This document shows, one piece after another, positions 51,744-60,035 of a stretch of 64,000 nucleotides of DNA. The position numbers and the translations under genes are program-made. Source of the DNA: a bacterium. Lineage in GTDB: Bacteria > Acidobacteriota > Polarisedimenticolia > Polarisedimenticolales > Polarisedimenticolaceae. The stretch lies in NCBI GenBank assembly GCA_024226515.1, contig JAAELQ010000116.1, positions 310,001 through 374,000 of the forward strand, given 5' to 3'. Within the stretch, counting starts at the first letter, position 1, and every line of letters starts with the position of its first letter. The notes under the pieces were generated by a model. It did no database searches, was not told the origin of the DNA, and saw only the letters and a list, made by a program, of their open reading frames with translations.

Positions 51744-52017
51744 CGGACTCGTCCTCGTCCGTCACCGCCGCGAGGAGCTTGAACGCAACGTCCTCTCCGA
51801 TCGTGACCGGACCGACTCGCCCCAGGACACGGCCGCCGGCGACCAGCTCGAATGCGCCGCCGACCGGTCGATCCAGCGTCAGCACGTCTCCCGCCTCGAG
51901 CCGAGACAGCTCCGCGAAAGTCGTGCGGATCTGTCCCACACGGACGGAGGCTCGGATCGTGACGGCCTCGTACCCGCGATAGCGAGCCCAGGGGTCTGCG
52001 GTCGAATCAGCGCTCAT
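51736..52017 (-). CDS. fliN: FliN flagellar motor switch protein (second copy)
   Basis: A protein of 93 residues from the ATG at 52017, preferred to 52050 because the sigma-54 site would place the transcript start between them. SPOA domain: VRVGQIRTTFAELSRLEAGD, VLTLDRPVGGAFELVAGGRV then GEDVAFKLLAAV. It is the first gene of the long operon and overlaps fliO by 8 bases. As the fliN beside fliO-P-Q-R it may be the canonical one. Confidence 0.85.
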   Translation of the reverse strand: MSADSTADPWARYRGYEAVTIRASVRVGQIRTTFAELSRLEAGDVLTLDRPVGGAFELVAGGRVLGRVGPVTIGEDVAFKLLAAVTDEDESDG

Positions 52018-52038
52018 GTTTCCCTCGCAGCGGCATTG

Positions 52039-52055
52039 AGCAACGGACATGCCAA
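52039..52055 (-). promoter_or_regulatory. sigma-54 promoter for the fliN-O-P-Q-R-flhB-A-F-G operon
   Basis: Minus strand TTGGCATG-TCCG-TTGCT against YTGGCACG-N4-TTGCW: a single mismatch, with GG and GC correctly spaced. The predicted transcript start would leave a leader of about a dozen bases containing GAGGGA before ATG 52017. Confidence 0.6.
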
Positions 52056-52215
52056 GCCGGTCGAGGAAGACTCAAGCGTTTGATCGGGCGAGGGTTAGCG
52101 GAGGCGTACGAGGGATCGGCAGGGCAGGTGACGAACCTCCGACACCCGCAGCCCCGGGCGAGCGCCGGATTCGCGACGGCGCGGCAGGCCCGGGCTCGTC
52201 GAGGCGCGAAGCGGG

Positions 52216-53073
52216 CTATCCGAGCATACGCGCGAACTCCTCGGCGGCCTCGAAACTCGAGCGGAGGGTCTCCACGGTGCAGTCCGCCTCGAGGCCGAAG
52301 TGCTGCTGGGCGGCGTCGACCAGGCGGTCGATACCGGTCTGTTCGTCGACCTCGCGGAGCAGGGCTACCAGGCCGGCCGCCGGCAGGGCGACCTCCTCGG
52401 TCTGCTCTTCGAACGCCTCATGGTGCGAGCCGATCGATCGGCTCAGCAGCTCCGGGAAACCCCACTCCTGGCACAGGGACTCTCCGACGCCGGCGTGATC
52501 CCAACCGTAAGCCTGACGCTCGAGCTGCGGGAGCTCCTCTTCGCCGCGGTGCCAGCACTCGAGCAACTCGCCGTACTCCGGTTCCCGCCGGTGCGCCAGG
52601 ATCGGGATCGCGAGGTCCTGCAGCAAACAGGCGGTGAAGCTCTCGGAGCGGTGAGACGGATCGATCAACTCTGCCAGCGCGCGCCCCGCGACGGCACGCC
52701 GAGCGGCGGTCGACCAGAACCTCTTCGAATGGAACCCCTTGACCGACTGACTGGGTAGCGCCTGGCTGACCGCCATCGAGATCAGGATCGACTCCAGCTG
52801 GCTTCGGCCGAGCAGCGAGACGGCGTGGTGCACGTTGCGCACCTCGTGCCGCAGCGCGAACGCGACCGAGTTGACGGTCTTGAGCATGCGCACCGACAGT
52901 CCGGGATCGCTGGCGACCAGGTCACCGATGTCGGCGAACGAAGCATCTTCGTCGCGTACGCGTTCCAGGGCCGCGGTCAGAATCCCGGGGAACACCGGAA
53001 GCTCGAAGTCGCCCAGCGCCTCACGCAAGCTCTGCTGCGGATCCTTGCGGGCCTTCCTGAATAGTCTCAGCAT
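52216..53073 (-). CDS. HDOD-domain signalling protein
   Basis: A protein of 285 residues from ATG 53073. HDOD signature: FPGILTAALERVRDEDASFA, DIGDLVASDPGLSVRMLKTV, VRNVHHAVSLLGRSQLESIL. The catalytic HD residues are absent as usual for the family. A C-terminal helical extension (AAQQHFGLEADCTVETLRSS) follows. HDOD proteins act as non-enzymatic regulators, often in motility or chemotaxis. It lies between two flagellar operons, 11 bases after the channel gene. Confidence 0.85.
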   Translation of the reverse strand: MLRLFRKARKDPQQSLREALGDFELPVFPGILTAALERVRDEDASFADIGDLVASDPGLSVRMLKTVNSVAFALRHEVRNVHHAVSLLGRSQLESILISMAVSQALPSQSVKGFHSKRFWSTAARRAVAGRALAELIDPSHRSESFTACLLQDLAIPILAHRREPEYGELLECWHRGEEELPQLERQAYGWDHAGVGESLCQEWGFPELLSRSIGSHHEAFEEQTEEVALPAAGLVALLREVDEQTGIDRLVDAAQQHFGLEADCTVETLRSSFEAAEEFARMLG

Positions 53074-53084
53074 GTGCGGCCTCG

Positions 53085-54194
53085 TCAATCGGCCCGGCGG
53101 GCCATCTTGTTGGAGAAGATGCTGAGCAGGCCGCCGAGCATGACGTAGCCGAGCGAGACCTCGACCATGGCCATCACCTGCGCGAGAGGTGAGGCCGGGA
53201 GGACGTCGCCGTAGCCCAGCGTCGTCAGCGTCACGACGCTGTAGTAGAGCGGGGAGATGAACGTCGCGTGCTCTCCGTAGTCGACCTCGACGACCTGGTA
53301 CAGCCCCGCGAAAACGCATACCAGGAACGCCGTCCAGAGTCCCCATCGGAGAAAGCTTCGACCGCAGTCCGAGGTAATCCACCAGACCCAGTAGAGCATG
53401 CCGTTGAATCGGCTCTGCCGACGGAACTCGAACAGGTAGTTCTGGTCGTTGATCGTCCGCTGGACCATGCAGGCGCCACAGAAGTCGGCGCCGAGGACGT
53501 TGGCTCCGATCCAGTTGGTCGTCATGTGACCGCGCAGGCCTCGCAGCCGGGCCTGCCTCAGGTCGGCCTCCAGAAACGACACCTCCGACACATCGCAATG
53601 CTCGAGATCCGCCTCGCGAAGGTCGGCGCGCGAGCAGTCGGCGGCGCTCAGGTCCGCCTCGACCAGGCGCGCGTGACGCAGTTTGGCCGTCCTCAGGTCG
53701 GCTCCGCACAGGCGTGCCCGCGTGAAGCTGGCTCGTTCGAGCTCGGCGTGGAACAGGCAGGCCTGGGACAGGTCCGCCCCCCCGAAGCCGGCGCGCTCCG
53801 CACGACACTCCGACAGGTCGCACTTCCGTAGGTCGGCCTGCAGAAACTCGCACTCGGTCAGTCGGGCCTCGGCCAGAACGGTCTCACGTAAGACGGCACT
53901 CACGAGTCGGGAGCCGGTCAGGTCGGCTCCCCGAAGGTCGGCGCCGGACAGGTCGCAGCCGGACAGCTCGAGCCCACTGAGATCCTCTCCCGCCAATCCG
54001 ATCCCTCTCAGATCCAACGCGATCGCACGGGGTGCGGCCGACTTCTCCACGTTGCGGAGATCCTCGAGCGCTCGATCCCGACGGCTGCCTCCACGAGGAT
54101 CGGATTGTCGCCAGCGTGCGGCGAGAGCGATGCGATCGCCGCCCGGGTTCTCGGGCTGAACCTCCGGTTCCGATCGGGTGGGAGTCTGGATCAT
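53085..54194 (-). CDS. pentapeptide-repeat protein fused to a potassium-channel pore
   Basis: A protein of 369 residues from ATG 54194. Residues about 65-225 are pentapeptide repeats (A(D/N)LxX: LSGCDLSGADLRGADLTGSR, LREADLEHCDVSEVSFLEAD). Then two transmembrane helices (RWGLWTAFLVCVFAGLYQVV and MAMVEVSLGYVMLGGLLSIF) flank a pore with the selectivity filter TLTTLGYGD. The filter predicts a potassium-selective two-helix channel. The repeat domain presumably forms a quadrilateral helix sensor. It is followed by the HDOD gene and sits inside the flagellar region. Confidence 0.87.
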   Translation of the reverse strand: MIQTPTRSEPEVQPENPGGDRIALAARWRQSDPRGGSRRDRALEDLRNVEKSAAPRAIALDLRGIGLAGEDLSGLELSGCDLSGADLRGADLTGSRLVSAVLRETVLAEARLTECEFLQADLRKCDLSECRAERAGFGGADLSQACLFHAELERASFTRARLCGADLRTAKLRHARLVEADLSAADCSRADLREADLEHCDVSEVSFLEADLRQARLRGLRGHMTTNWIGANVLGADFCGACMVQRTINDQNYLFEFRRQSRFNGMLYWVWWITSDCGRSFLRWGLWTAFLVCVFAGLYQVVEVDYGEHATFISPLYYSVVTLTTLGYGDVLPASPLAQVMAMVEVSLGYVMLGGLLSIFSNKMARRAD

Positions 54195-54257
54195 GGGCCG
54201 GTTCTCCGTAGGGATCGAACGCCTTGCGCCGGCGCCGCGATTCGGTCGGAAGGGCGC

Positions 54258-54292
54258 CCCGGTCGCTCGCCGTGGCACGGGGAGCGACCGGG
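54258..54292 (-). terminator. stem-loop after flgE
   Basis: A perfect 11-base inverted repeat (CCCGGTCGCTC / GAGCGACCGGG) with a 13-base loop that itself can pair (CCG...CGG). It lies 14 bases beyond the flgE stop on the transcribed strand. No T-tract follows, so it may stabilise the 3' end rather than terminate alone. Confidence 0.5.
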
Positions 54293-54305
54293 TCACCGAT
54301 TCGGA

Positions 54306-55616
54306 CTATCGCTTGAGGTTCAACGCCTCCTGAATTACGGAGTCGGTGGTGGTGATGATTCGGCTGTTGGCCTGGTAGCCGCGCTCGCTCACGATCAGGT
54401 CGGTGAACTCCTGCGTGATGTCCACGTTGGACAGCTCCAGACTGTTCGAGCGGATGATTCCGCGTCCTCCGGCGTTGGCTGCACCCGTGGAAGGCGCGCC
54501 GGAGGAGTTCGTGTCGATGAAGGTGTTCTGTCCGGCCTTGAGCAAGCCGTTCTCGTTGTTGAACGTGGACAGGGCGAATTGCGCCAGCTCCTGCGTCACG
54601 CCGTTGGTGAAGACTCCGGCGATGAGGCCGTTCTGATCGATGGTGAGAACGCGCAGCTGACCGACCGCAAACCCGTCCTGTGTGGTCGAGGATGTCGAGG
54701 ACGCTCCGGCGTAGCCGGTCATCAGCGGGTCTGCGTTGGAATCGAACAGTCGCCACTCGACACTCTGTGCGGCGGCGCCGTTGTTCCAGGCGGGGACCGC
54801 AAGCGTCACGTTTCCGGTCGGTGCGCTCAGCAGGCCATCCTCGTCGAACGTCACGGTCCCCGTGTTCACCACGTGGGGTGTACCCGGCGTACCGCCGGCG
54901 ACCTCGTCGCCCGGCACGGTGACCTCGTAACTCCACTCGTCCAGCGAGCCGTTACCGCTCGTGTCGACCGGGCGGAAGTTCAGCGACAGGACGTGCTTCG
55001 AGCCGAGCGAGTCGTAAATCGTCAAGCTGGTCGAGAAGGTATCGGACTCGTCGAGCGCGGTTGCCGGATCGTCGACCGTCGCGTTGGCGTCGAGGTTGAT
55101 CGCGCTGGAGAACACCCCCGTGGCCACCGGCGGTGCAGTCAGTCCCGAGGGGATCTGGATGTTGGACAGGCTTCCCGAGGGGACGACGCTTCCGCTCGCG
55201 TCCCGACCCGTGTAGCCCTGAACGAAGTGGCCGGCGGGGTTGACCATGAAGCCTTCTCGATCGAACGTGAAGTTGCCGGCTCGCGTGAAACGCGCGCCTC
55301 CATTGGAGTCGACCAACGTGAAGAACCCGTTGCCCTGGACGGCGACGTCCGACACCAGCCCGGTCGCCTGCATCGAGCCTTGCTTCCAGACCTGTTGAAT
55401 CCCTGCGGTCTGAACGCCCAGACCGACTTGCTGCGGGTTCCCCGCTCCGTTGACTCCGGCGCCGGATCCCGGTTGACTGAAAATATCTTCGAAAGTGACG
55501 CGACTGGTCTTGAACCCGACCGTGTTCAGGTTCGCCAGGTTGTTGCCGATCACGCTGAGGCGACTCGAGTTCGTCTGCAACCCGGACAGCCCCGCGTAGA
55601 AAGAGCCAAATGACAT
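54306..55616 (-). CDS. flgE: flagellar hook protein FlgE
   Basis: A protein of 436 residues. N-terminus FYAGLSGLQTNSSRLSVIGN then NLANLNTVGFKTSRVTFED. Middle GTLNIQ-type hook domain with FTRAGNFTFDREGFMVNPAG. C-terminus SNVDITQEFTDLIVSERGYQ then ANSRIITTTDSVIQEALNLK. It polymerises into the hook. It lies 21 bases downstream of flgD. Confidence 0.96.
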   Translation of the reverse strand: MSFGSFYAGLSGLQTNSSRLSVIGNNLANLNTVGFKTSRVTFEDIFSQPGSGAGVNGAGNPQQVGLGVQTAGIQQVWKQGSMQATGLVSDVAVQGNGFFTLVDSNGGARFTRAGNFTFDREGFMVNPAGHFVQGYTGRDASGSVVPSGSLSNIQIPSGLTAPPVATGVFSSAINLDANATVDDPATALDESDTFSTSLTIYDSLGSKHVLSLNFRPVDTSGNGSLDEWSYEVTVPGDEVAGGTPGTPHVVNTGTVTFDEDGLLSAPTGNVTLAVPAWNNGAAAQSVEWRLFDSNADPLMTGYAGASSTSSTTQDGFAVGQLRVLTIDQNGLIAGVFTNGVTQELAQFALSTFNNENGLLKAGQNTFIDTNSSGAPSTGAANAGGRGIIRSNSLELSNVDITQEFTDLIVSERGYQANSRIITTTDSVIQEALNLKR

Positions 55617-55637
55617 CTCGTTTCCTCCGTGGCGCGG

Positions 55638-56333
55638 TCAGCTTTGAGGCTGACCCGCGCGGATTTCAAGAATCTGTTCGAAGGGGATCTCGCGATCGCC
55701 GGAAACCAGCACGATCCCCGCAGCTCCGAAGCTCACGCCGTCGATCGGCAGCGCCTTGAACATCGCGATGCCCATCGGCTCGCCGTCGAGGTCGGTCGCT
55801 TGAACTTCGAAACGATACGTACCGTCGGAGAGCGGCTCGCCCGCACCGTCCATGCCGTCCCAGTCGAGTGTGACGCGGCCGTCGGCCGTCGTTTCCAGCT
55901 CGATCGCTCGCACCGGGTTCCCGTCTTCTCCGAAGATCGTCAGGGTGGCACTCTGTGCGGTCTTGGGGAGAGCGTAGACAAGTCGCTCTGCCGAACCGTT
56001 GGTGATGCTTATCTCGTCACCGACCTCCACCAGCGCGTCCTTACCGATGAGGGTGAGCGCCTGGGAGTTGATCAAGTTGTCTTGGCCGACGGCCAGCGAC
56101 TGCAAATTGTCGTTGGCGTCGATCAACTGCTCCAGGCTCGAGAACGTCGATAGCTGCGCCACGAACTCGGTGTCCTTGGCCGGCTGCATCGGATCCTGAT
56201 TCTCGAGCTGGGCGATCAACAGCTGCAGGAAGTCATCGCGGCCCAACGTCCTCGGCTCGGAGGCTTGACTCGCCTCTTCCGCCTGACGGGTCGCGATGAG
56301 CCGTGAGATCGGATCGATCGGTAGCGTTTCCAT
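55638..56333 (-). CDS. flgD: hook assembly scaffold FlgD
   Basis: A protein of 231 residues. The second ATG (56333) is favoured because AGGAG lies 6 bases upstream of it but only 1-2 bases from the first (56339). N-terminal capping motif LGRDDFLQLLIAQLENQDPM and QPAKDTEFVAQLSTFSSLEQ is textbook FlgD. The C-terminal Ig/tudor-like part has LDWDGMDGAGEPLSDGTYRF. It caps the growing hook. It follows fliK by about 160 bases and has its own sigma-54 site. Confidence 0.94.
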   Translation of the reverse strand: METLPIDPISRLIATRQAEEASQASEPRTLGRDDFLQLLIAQLENQDPMQPAKDTEFVAQLSTFSSLEQLIDANDNLQSLAVGQDNLINSQALTLIGKDALVEVGDEISITNGSAERLVYALPKTAQSATLTIFGEDGNPVRAIELETTADGRVTLDWDGMDGAGEPLSDGTYRFEVQATDLDGEPMGIAMFKALPIDGVSFGAAGIVLVSGDREIPFEQILEIRAGQPQS

Positions 56334-56368
56334 TGTCATTCTCCTGGATCGGTCGTCTCTACGGTTTC

Positions 56369-56384
56369 AGCAGGAAGCGTGCCA
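56369..56384 (-). promoter_or_regulatory. sigma-54 promoter for flgD-flgE
   Basis: Minus strand TGGCACG-CTTC-CTGCT. The -24 element is perfect and the -12 has one mismatch (C for T) with the invariant GC kept. The spacing is correct. It lies 30 bases upstream of the flgD start in a 163-base intergenic region. Confidence 0.6.
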
Positions 56385-56502
56385 GCCCGAAAACCCACGG
56401 TTTCCTTCGATGCCGAGAGAACGCACCGCGCGTCGTTGCCGCCGCCGGCAATTCCTTGCCGCGTCGGCCATCGACTCGGGGTGAGATGAACATCCACACG
56501 CA

Positions 56503-58872
56503 TCAGGCAAACCGATCGAGCCGACGCTCGCGCGAGTCACGCGACTCGGTCGTTTCGGCCGGGTCTTCGTCCGGCATCGAACGGTCGGAGCGACGTGGCG
56601 TGGACGAGCGGCGTTCGTCGCCGTGCCCATCGCCCGCCTGAAGGCCGGAGTCCGCCGAGTCTGCGAGACCGAGATTCAGCTCCACCTGCGGGAAGCCGGC
56701 GTTGTTCAGATGTGAACCGAGGCGAGAGAGCCCCGATTGAAGCACGTCTGCGGCTTGCTGGGAGGGCGCGAGGAGCTCCACGCGAAGCTGATCGCCGGAG
56801 GCTTCGATGTTGATGCGCACGTGGCCCAGGTCGGGAGGCGAGAGGACGAAGCGCAGCTCGACGCGGCCCGGCTTCGGCATCTGCGTCGCACGCGCCAGGA
56901 TCGTCTCCGCCAGCGCCTCGTGTCGAATGCTGGGCGGTGGCGCTGGCCCGTCGGCTCGTGCCGCGCGGGGCGCGGCCGCACTCGTCGCCTCGATGCCGGT
57001 GGGCACCGCGGTCGTCGAAGACGGGCGCTCGGCTCCGGCCGGCCGCTGTATGTCCTGGGTCGGGGTCGCGTTCTGACGGAGCGGCGCGTCGGCATCGTCG
57101 CGCGTGGCGGCGTCTCCGAACGAGCCGGCCTCCGCGGGCGGCACCTCGCGCCGGCTCGTCTCGTGAGGCGTCTCGATTGTCGATGTGGCCTGGGCCACAA
57201 CCTTCGGCTCCCCGCTGATCTCGTCGGGGACGGTCGTCGGCCCGAGGGTCGGGGACGCGACCTGGACGGTGGAGACCGGCCTCGGCACGCTCCTCCGGGT
57301 TTCGGAGACCGTCGGCTGCGTGGAGGGGGGGATGTCCGGGACGGGCGGCGCGGTCTCGGTCGTCTCCGCCACGAGGGGTTTCGCGAACGTAGGCGCCTGT
57401 CGCACCTGCGCGACGGGCTCGCCGGCAGGCGCGGTTCCCGCCGGAGTCCTTTCGGCGCCCGGCGGCGTCACCTCGACCGGGACGGCCGAGGCGCTCGGGG
57501 CAGAGCTGAAGGCGGGAGTCGGTGTGCGGCCCGGGGCCGGTGGCGCGTCGTACGCGCGCGGCAGTGGGCCGAAGGTTTCCCGTTCCGTCGGTGCCGATTC
57601 GCCGCCGACGACGGGGCTCGGCGCCGCGTCGGGCGCCTTGGCGAGCGGGCTCGGTTCGCGAATCAACCCGGTCCATGGCTCGGGCCGCACGGCCGCCGAC
57701 GACTCCGAGGCGGCTTGGAGGAACGGATCGACCGGAGCGGTCACGGTCGAGCGTGGCGTGCTCGGCGGAACCGGGAGGATCGCGGGCTTGGCCCGCGGTC
57801 CGGCGAAGTCGAGATCGTTGCGCACCGTCGTGACGGGGGGCTCCGGGCCGAGCGTGACCGGCGCCGCGCCGGCGCGCGTGCGTGACAGGCCTGAGCCGGC
57901 CGCCGCGTCGATCGGCGCGCCGCCGCCACCGGGCCGAACCGGTCGGGCCGGAAGCTCTTGCTTCGCGGGAGTCGCGGTCTTCGGATCCTCGGAGGGCGCA
58001 GCCGTGTCGTCTTGTTGTCCCACGATGCCCGGAGGGCCTGGTTCCGGGACCGTCCGGGACGGAGCCCCGGTGACGCGTGCCGGCGCCGCCCCGTTCGGCT
58101 GTTCGACGGGCGGCCGTACAACGCCGTTGCCGAGCCCGTCGGGAACGGGAGAGGGGACGACCTGGGGACTGGTCGGCGCGCCGATCGGATGCGTCGCGTC
58201 GGGAGCGGGAGAGGGGACGACCTGGGGACCGGTCGGCCCGCCGATCGGATGCGTCGCGTCGGGAACGGGAGAGGGGACGACCCGGGGACCGGTCGGCCCG
58301 CCGATCAGATTTGGCGCGTCGGGAACGGGAGAGAGGACGACCCGGGGACCGGTCGGCCCGCCGATCAAATTCGGCGCGTCGGGAACGGGAGAGAGGACGA
58401 CCCGGGGTCCGGTCGGCGCGCCGATCGGATGCGGCGCGTCGGGAACGGGAGAGAGGACGACCTGGGGTCCGGTCGGCCCGCCGATCGGATTCCGCGCGTC
58501 GGGAACGGGAAAGGGCCCGACCTCCGGTCTCGCCGGAACAGTCTCCACGCCGAGCGTGTCGATCGGCGTGGGCACGGATGGATGGTTCGGCCCGGGTCCT
58601 CCCGCTGTAACGGCGGGTTCGGCGATGTCGAAGACAAAGGACGGAACCCCGGGCCGGGGGGCAAAGGGTCTGTCCGGCGTCGCTTCGCTATTCGGGTCGG
58701 GCGTCGACCCCGCAGCCGGACCGTCTTCGATCCGGGTCGGCTCGGCTCCCATGAAGGCCTCGAGCAGGGAGTGAAACCCGGAGGGCCGGGAATCCGAGGA
58801 GCCGGCCGTCGGCTCGTGTCCCGTGCCCAGCGAGGCAAGGAGCGAATTCAAGTTGGGGAAGATGTTCGACAT
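56503..58872 (-). CDS. fliK: flagellar hook-length control protein FliK, repeat-rich
   Basis: A protein of 789 residues from ATG 58872; E. coli FliK has 405. A long Pro/Ala-rich ruler region makes up most of it and contains a 20-residue tandem repeat (VPDAPHPIGAPTGPRVVLSP). The C-terminal hook-domain (RVELRFVLSPPDLGHVRINI, then EASGDQLRVELLAPSQQAAD, VLQSGLSRLGSHLNNAGFPQ) is the FliK signature that tells FlhB to switch. The length of the ruler is expected to set hook length. It lies downstream of a motE-like gene. Confidence 0.9.
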   Translation of the reverse strand: MSNIFPNLNSLLASLGTGHEPTAGSSDSRPSGFHSLLEAFMGAEPTRIEDGPAAGSTPDPNSEATPDRPFAPRPGVPSFVFDIAEPAVTAGGPGPNHPSVPTPIDTLGVETVPARPEVGPFPVPDARNPIGGPTGPQVVLSPVPDAPHPIGAPTGPRVVLSPVPDAPNLIGGPTGPRVVLSPVPDAPNLIGGPTGPRVVPSPVPDATHPIGGPTGPQVVPSPAPDATHPIGAPTSPQVVPSPVPDGLGNGVVRPPVEQPNGAAPARVTGAPSRTVPEPGPPGIVGQQDDTAAPSEDPKTATPAKQELPARPVRPGGGGAPIDAAAGSGLSRTRAGAAPVTLGPEPPVTTVRNDLDFAGPRAKPAILPVPPSTPRSTVTAPVDPFLQAASESSAAVRPEPWTGLIREPSPLAKAPDAAPSPVVGGESAPTERETFGPLPRAYDAPPAPGRTPTPAFSSAPSASAVPVEVTPPGAERTPAGTAPAGEPVAQVRQAPTFAKPLVAETTETAPPVPDIPPSTQPTVSETRRSVPRPVSTVQVASPTLGPTTVPDEISGEPKVVAQATSTIETPHETSRREVPPAEAGSFGDAATRDDADAPLRQNATPTQDIQRPAGAERPSSTTAVPTGIEATSAAAPRAARADGPAPPPSIRHEALAETILARATQMPKPGRVELRFVLSPPDLGHVRINIEASGDQLRVELLAPSQQAADVLQSGLSRLGSHLNNAGFPQVELNLGLADSADSGLQAGDGHGDERRSSTPRRSDRSMPDEDPAETTESRDSRERRLDRFA
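58136..58530 (-). repeat. 60-base tandem repeat inside fliK
   Basis: Six full copies and one diverged partial copy of exactly 60 bases, beginning with gggaacgggagagrggacga and ending gcgtc. Copies differ at few positions. They encode six 20-residue repeats in the FliK ruler region. The period is an exact multiple of three, so unit gain or loss keeps the frame. Confidence 0.92.
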
Positions 58873-58896
58873 ACTCGGGTTCCACGTTTCCGTAGA

Positions 58897-58912
58897 AGCA
58901 CACAGCATGCCG
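58897..58912 (-). promoter_or_regulatory. sigma-54-like promoter before fliK
   Basis: Minus strand CGGCATG-CTGT-GTGCT. GG and GC are correctly spaced, but three consensus positions differ. It lies about 25 bases upstream of the fliK start. Confidence 0.3.
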
Positions 58913-58962
58913 ACTATCGAAAGCCTGGAATTCAGGGAGGTCGCGACCGAATGCGCCGGATC

Positions 58963-59571
58963 TCATGGGCCGGGACTTGCCGCAGGCGGCTTGCCGTTGC
59001 CGCTGCGACGCCAGATCTCGTAGGACAGCTTCGCTGCAAGCGCGGGATGCGTCTGTGTCAATGCGTCGAGGATGGCTCCGGAGGTTCGTGGCTTCCAGCC
59101 CTCGAAAACCTGAAGCGCCGCTTCCTGATCCAGCCCGGCCAGTTCGGCGAGCGCCGTCGCCGCCGACTCCGGCTCCATGTTCTCGAAGGCGCGTTGCAAC
59201 CGTTCGAAGGCGAGACGCGCCGCCTCGCGTTCGGCCAGCTCGGCGGGATCGGGCGCTGCCACGGTCGGCCCCGGCTTGCCCGAGCTCTTTTTCTTCGCAG
59301 CTTCCAGCAGTGCGATTCGCCGTTGCACTTCCTCGCTGCGGAGAAGCTCCTGCAGTTCGAGCTCGCGACGCTCGATCTCCTGCGTGCGGTCGGCGAGCTG
59401 CCGGCCAAGGGCCATGAGGGCCTCGCGCGTCGGTGGGGTCATCGCCGCCGGGGCGTCGGCCGATCTCTCGGTCACGTCCCCGAGCACCAATGGGCCTCCG
59501 AACAGAACGACAACCGCCGCCGTGTTCAGCACGAGCACTGCGATCAGGAACCAGCGGACGGATCGGCGCAT
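58963..59571 (-). CDS. MotE-like flagellar protein (MgtE-N-like domain)
   Basis: A protein of 202 residues. N-terminal transmembrane helix (WFLIAVLVLNTAAVVVLFGG), then a long charged coiled coil (ADRTQEIERRELELQELLRS, EEVQRRIALLEAAKKKSS), then an MgtE-N/MotE-like helical domain (ENMEPESAATALAELAGLDQ, AALQVFEGWKPRTSGAILDA). MotE-type proteins occur between fliJ and fliK in many lineages and assist periplasmic motor assembly. Here it overlaps fliJ by 28 bases. Confidence 0.75.
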   Translation of the reverse strand: MRRSVRWFLIAVLVLNTAAVVVLFGGPLVLGDVTERSADAPAAMTPPTREALMALGRQLADRTQEIERRELELQELLRSEEVQRRIALLEAAKKKSSGKPGPTVAAPDPAELAEREAARLAFERLQRAFENMEPESAATALAELAGLDQEAALQVFEGWKPRTSGAILDALTQTHPALAAKLSYEIWRRSGNGKPPAASPGP

Positions 59572-60035
59572 GGGGCCACCTCCATGGAACTGTCGGCACG
59601 ACCGAGCTTGAGCAGGTGAAGCTCGTCAAGCAACTTCTGTTCTTCCCTCGCACCGCTGAGACGCCAGCGTTCGAAGCTCCGCGCCCGAAGCCGCTCGAGG
59701 ACGCGGTGTTCGCGCGATCGCGTCTCGTGCTCAACCTCGATCGTACGTAGCCGTTCGAGCGCGATGCGCCGCTTCGCGTGGGCGCGGTCGATCGCCGTGC
59801 GGCTCGCGTCAAGCTCGTCGGCCGCAAGTTGGAGCGCGTTCGCGTCGACCGGAGCGCGCCGGGGCAGCTCGCTCCAGGACGCCGCCGCTCGACCGAGCTC
59901 GCGTCGCCGCGTCTCGATCAACGCGTCGCAATCCGCAAGTCCGGCAAGCGCCTCGGCCAGCCGGGTTTCCGCCTCCCGCCTCTGCACGTATCTCAACCGC
60001 TCGAGTCGCTCGAGTCGAAAACGGAAGCGCTTCAC
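59544..60035 (-). CDS. fliJ: flagellar export chaperone FliJ
   Basis: A protein of 163 residues, a charged antiparallel coiled coil (FRFRLERLERLRYVQRREAE; SRTAIDRAHAKRRIALERLR). It starts KRFRFRLERL as FliJ proteins do. It sits between FliI ATPase and the export gate FlhA. Overlaps fliI by 4 bases. Confidence 0.86.
   Translation of the reverse strand: MKRFRFRLERLERLRYVQRREAETRLAEALAGLADCDALIETRRRELGRAAASWSELPRRAPVDANALQLAADELDASRTAIDRAHAKRRIALERLRTIEVEHETRSREHRVLERLRARSFERWRLSGAREEQKLLDELHLLKLGRADSSMEVAPCADPSAGS

Noticed and set aside
53231..53479. Serine-rich minus-strand frame in the channel gene
   Set aside because: Out-of-frame translation of the pore region; the correct frame shows the TLTTLGYGD filter.
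54105..55613. 502-residue plus-strand frame opposite flgE
   Set aside because: Antisense shadow of a certain flgE gene with no recognisable domain.
58136..58530. Possible CRISPR-like array
   Set aside because: The 60-base units are contiguous tandem copies with no unique spacers and lie in frame within fliK.
57185..58774. Long plus-strand open frames opposite fliK, including a repetitive one
   Set aside because: They are shadows of the fliK repeats; FliK has a recognisable C-terminal domain and operon context.
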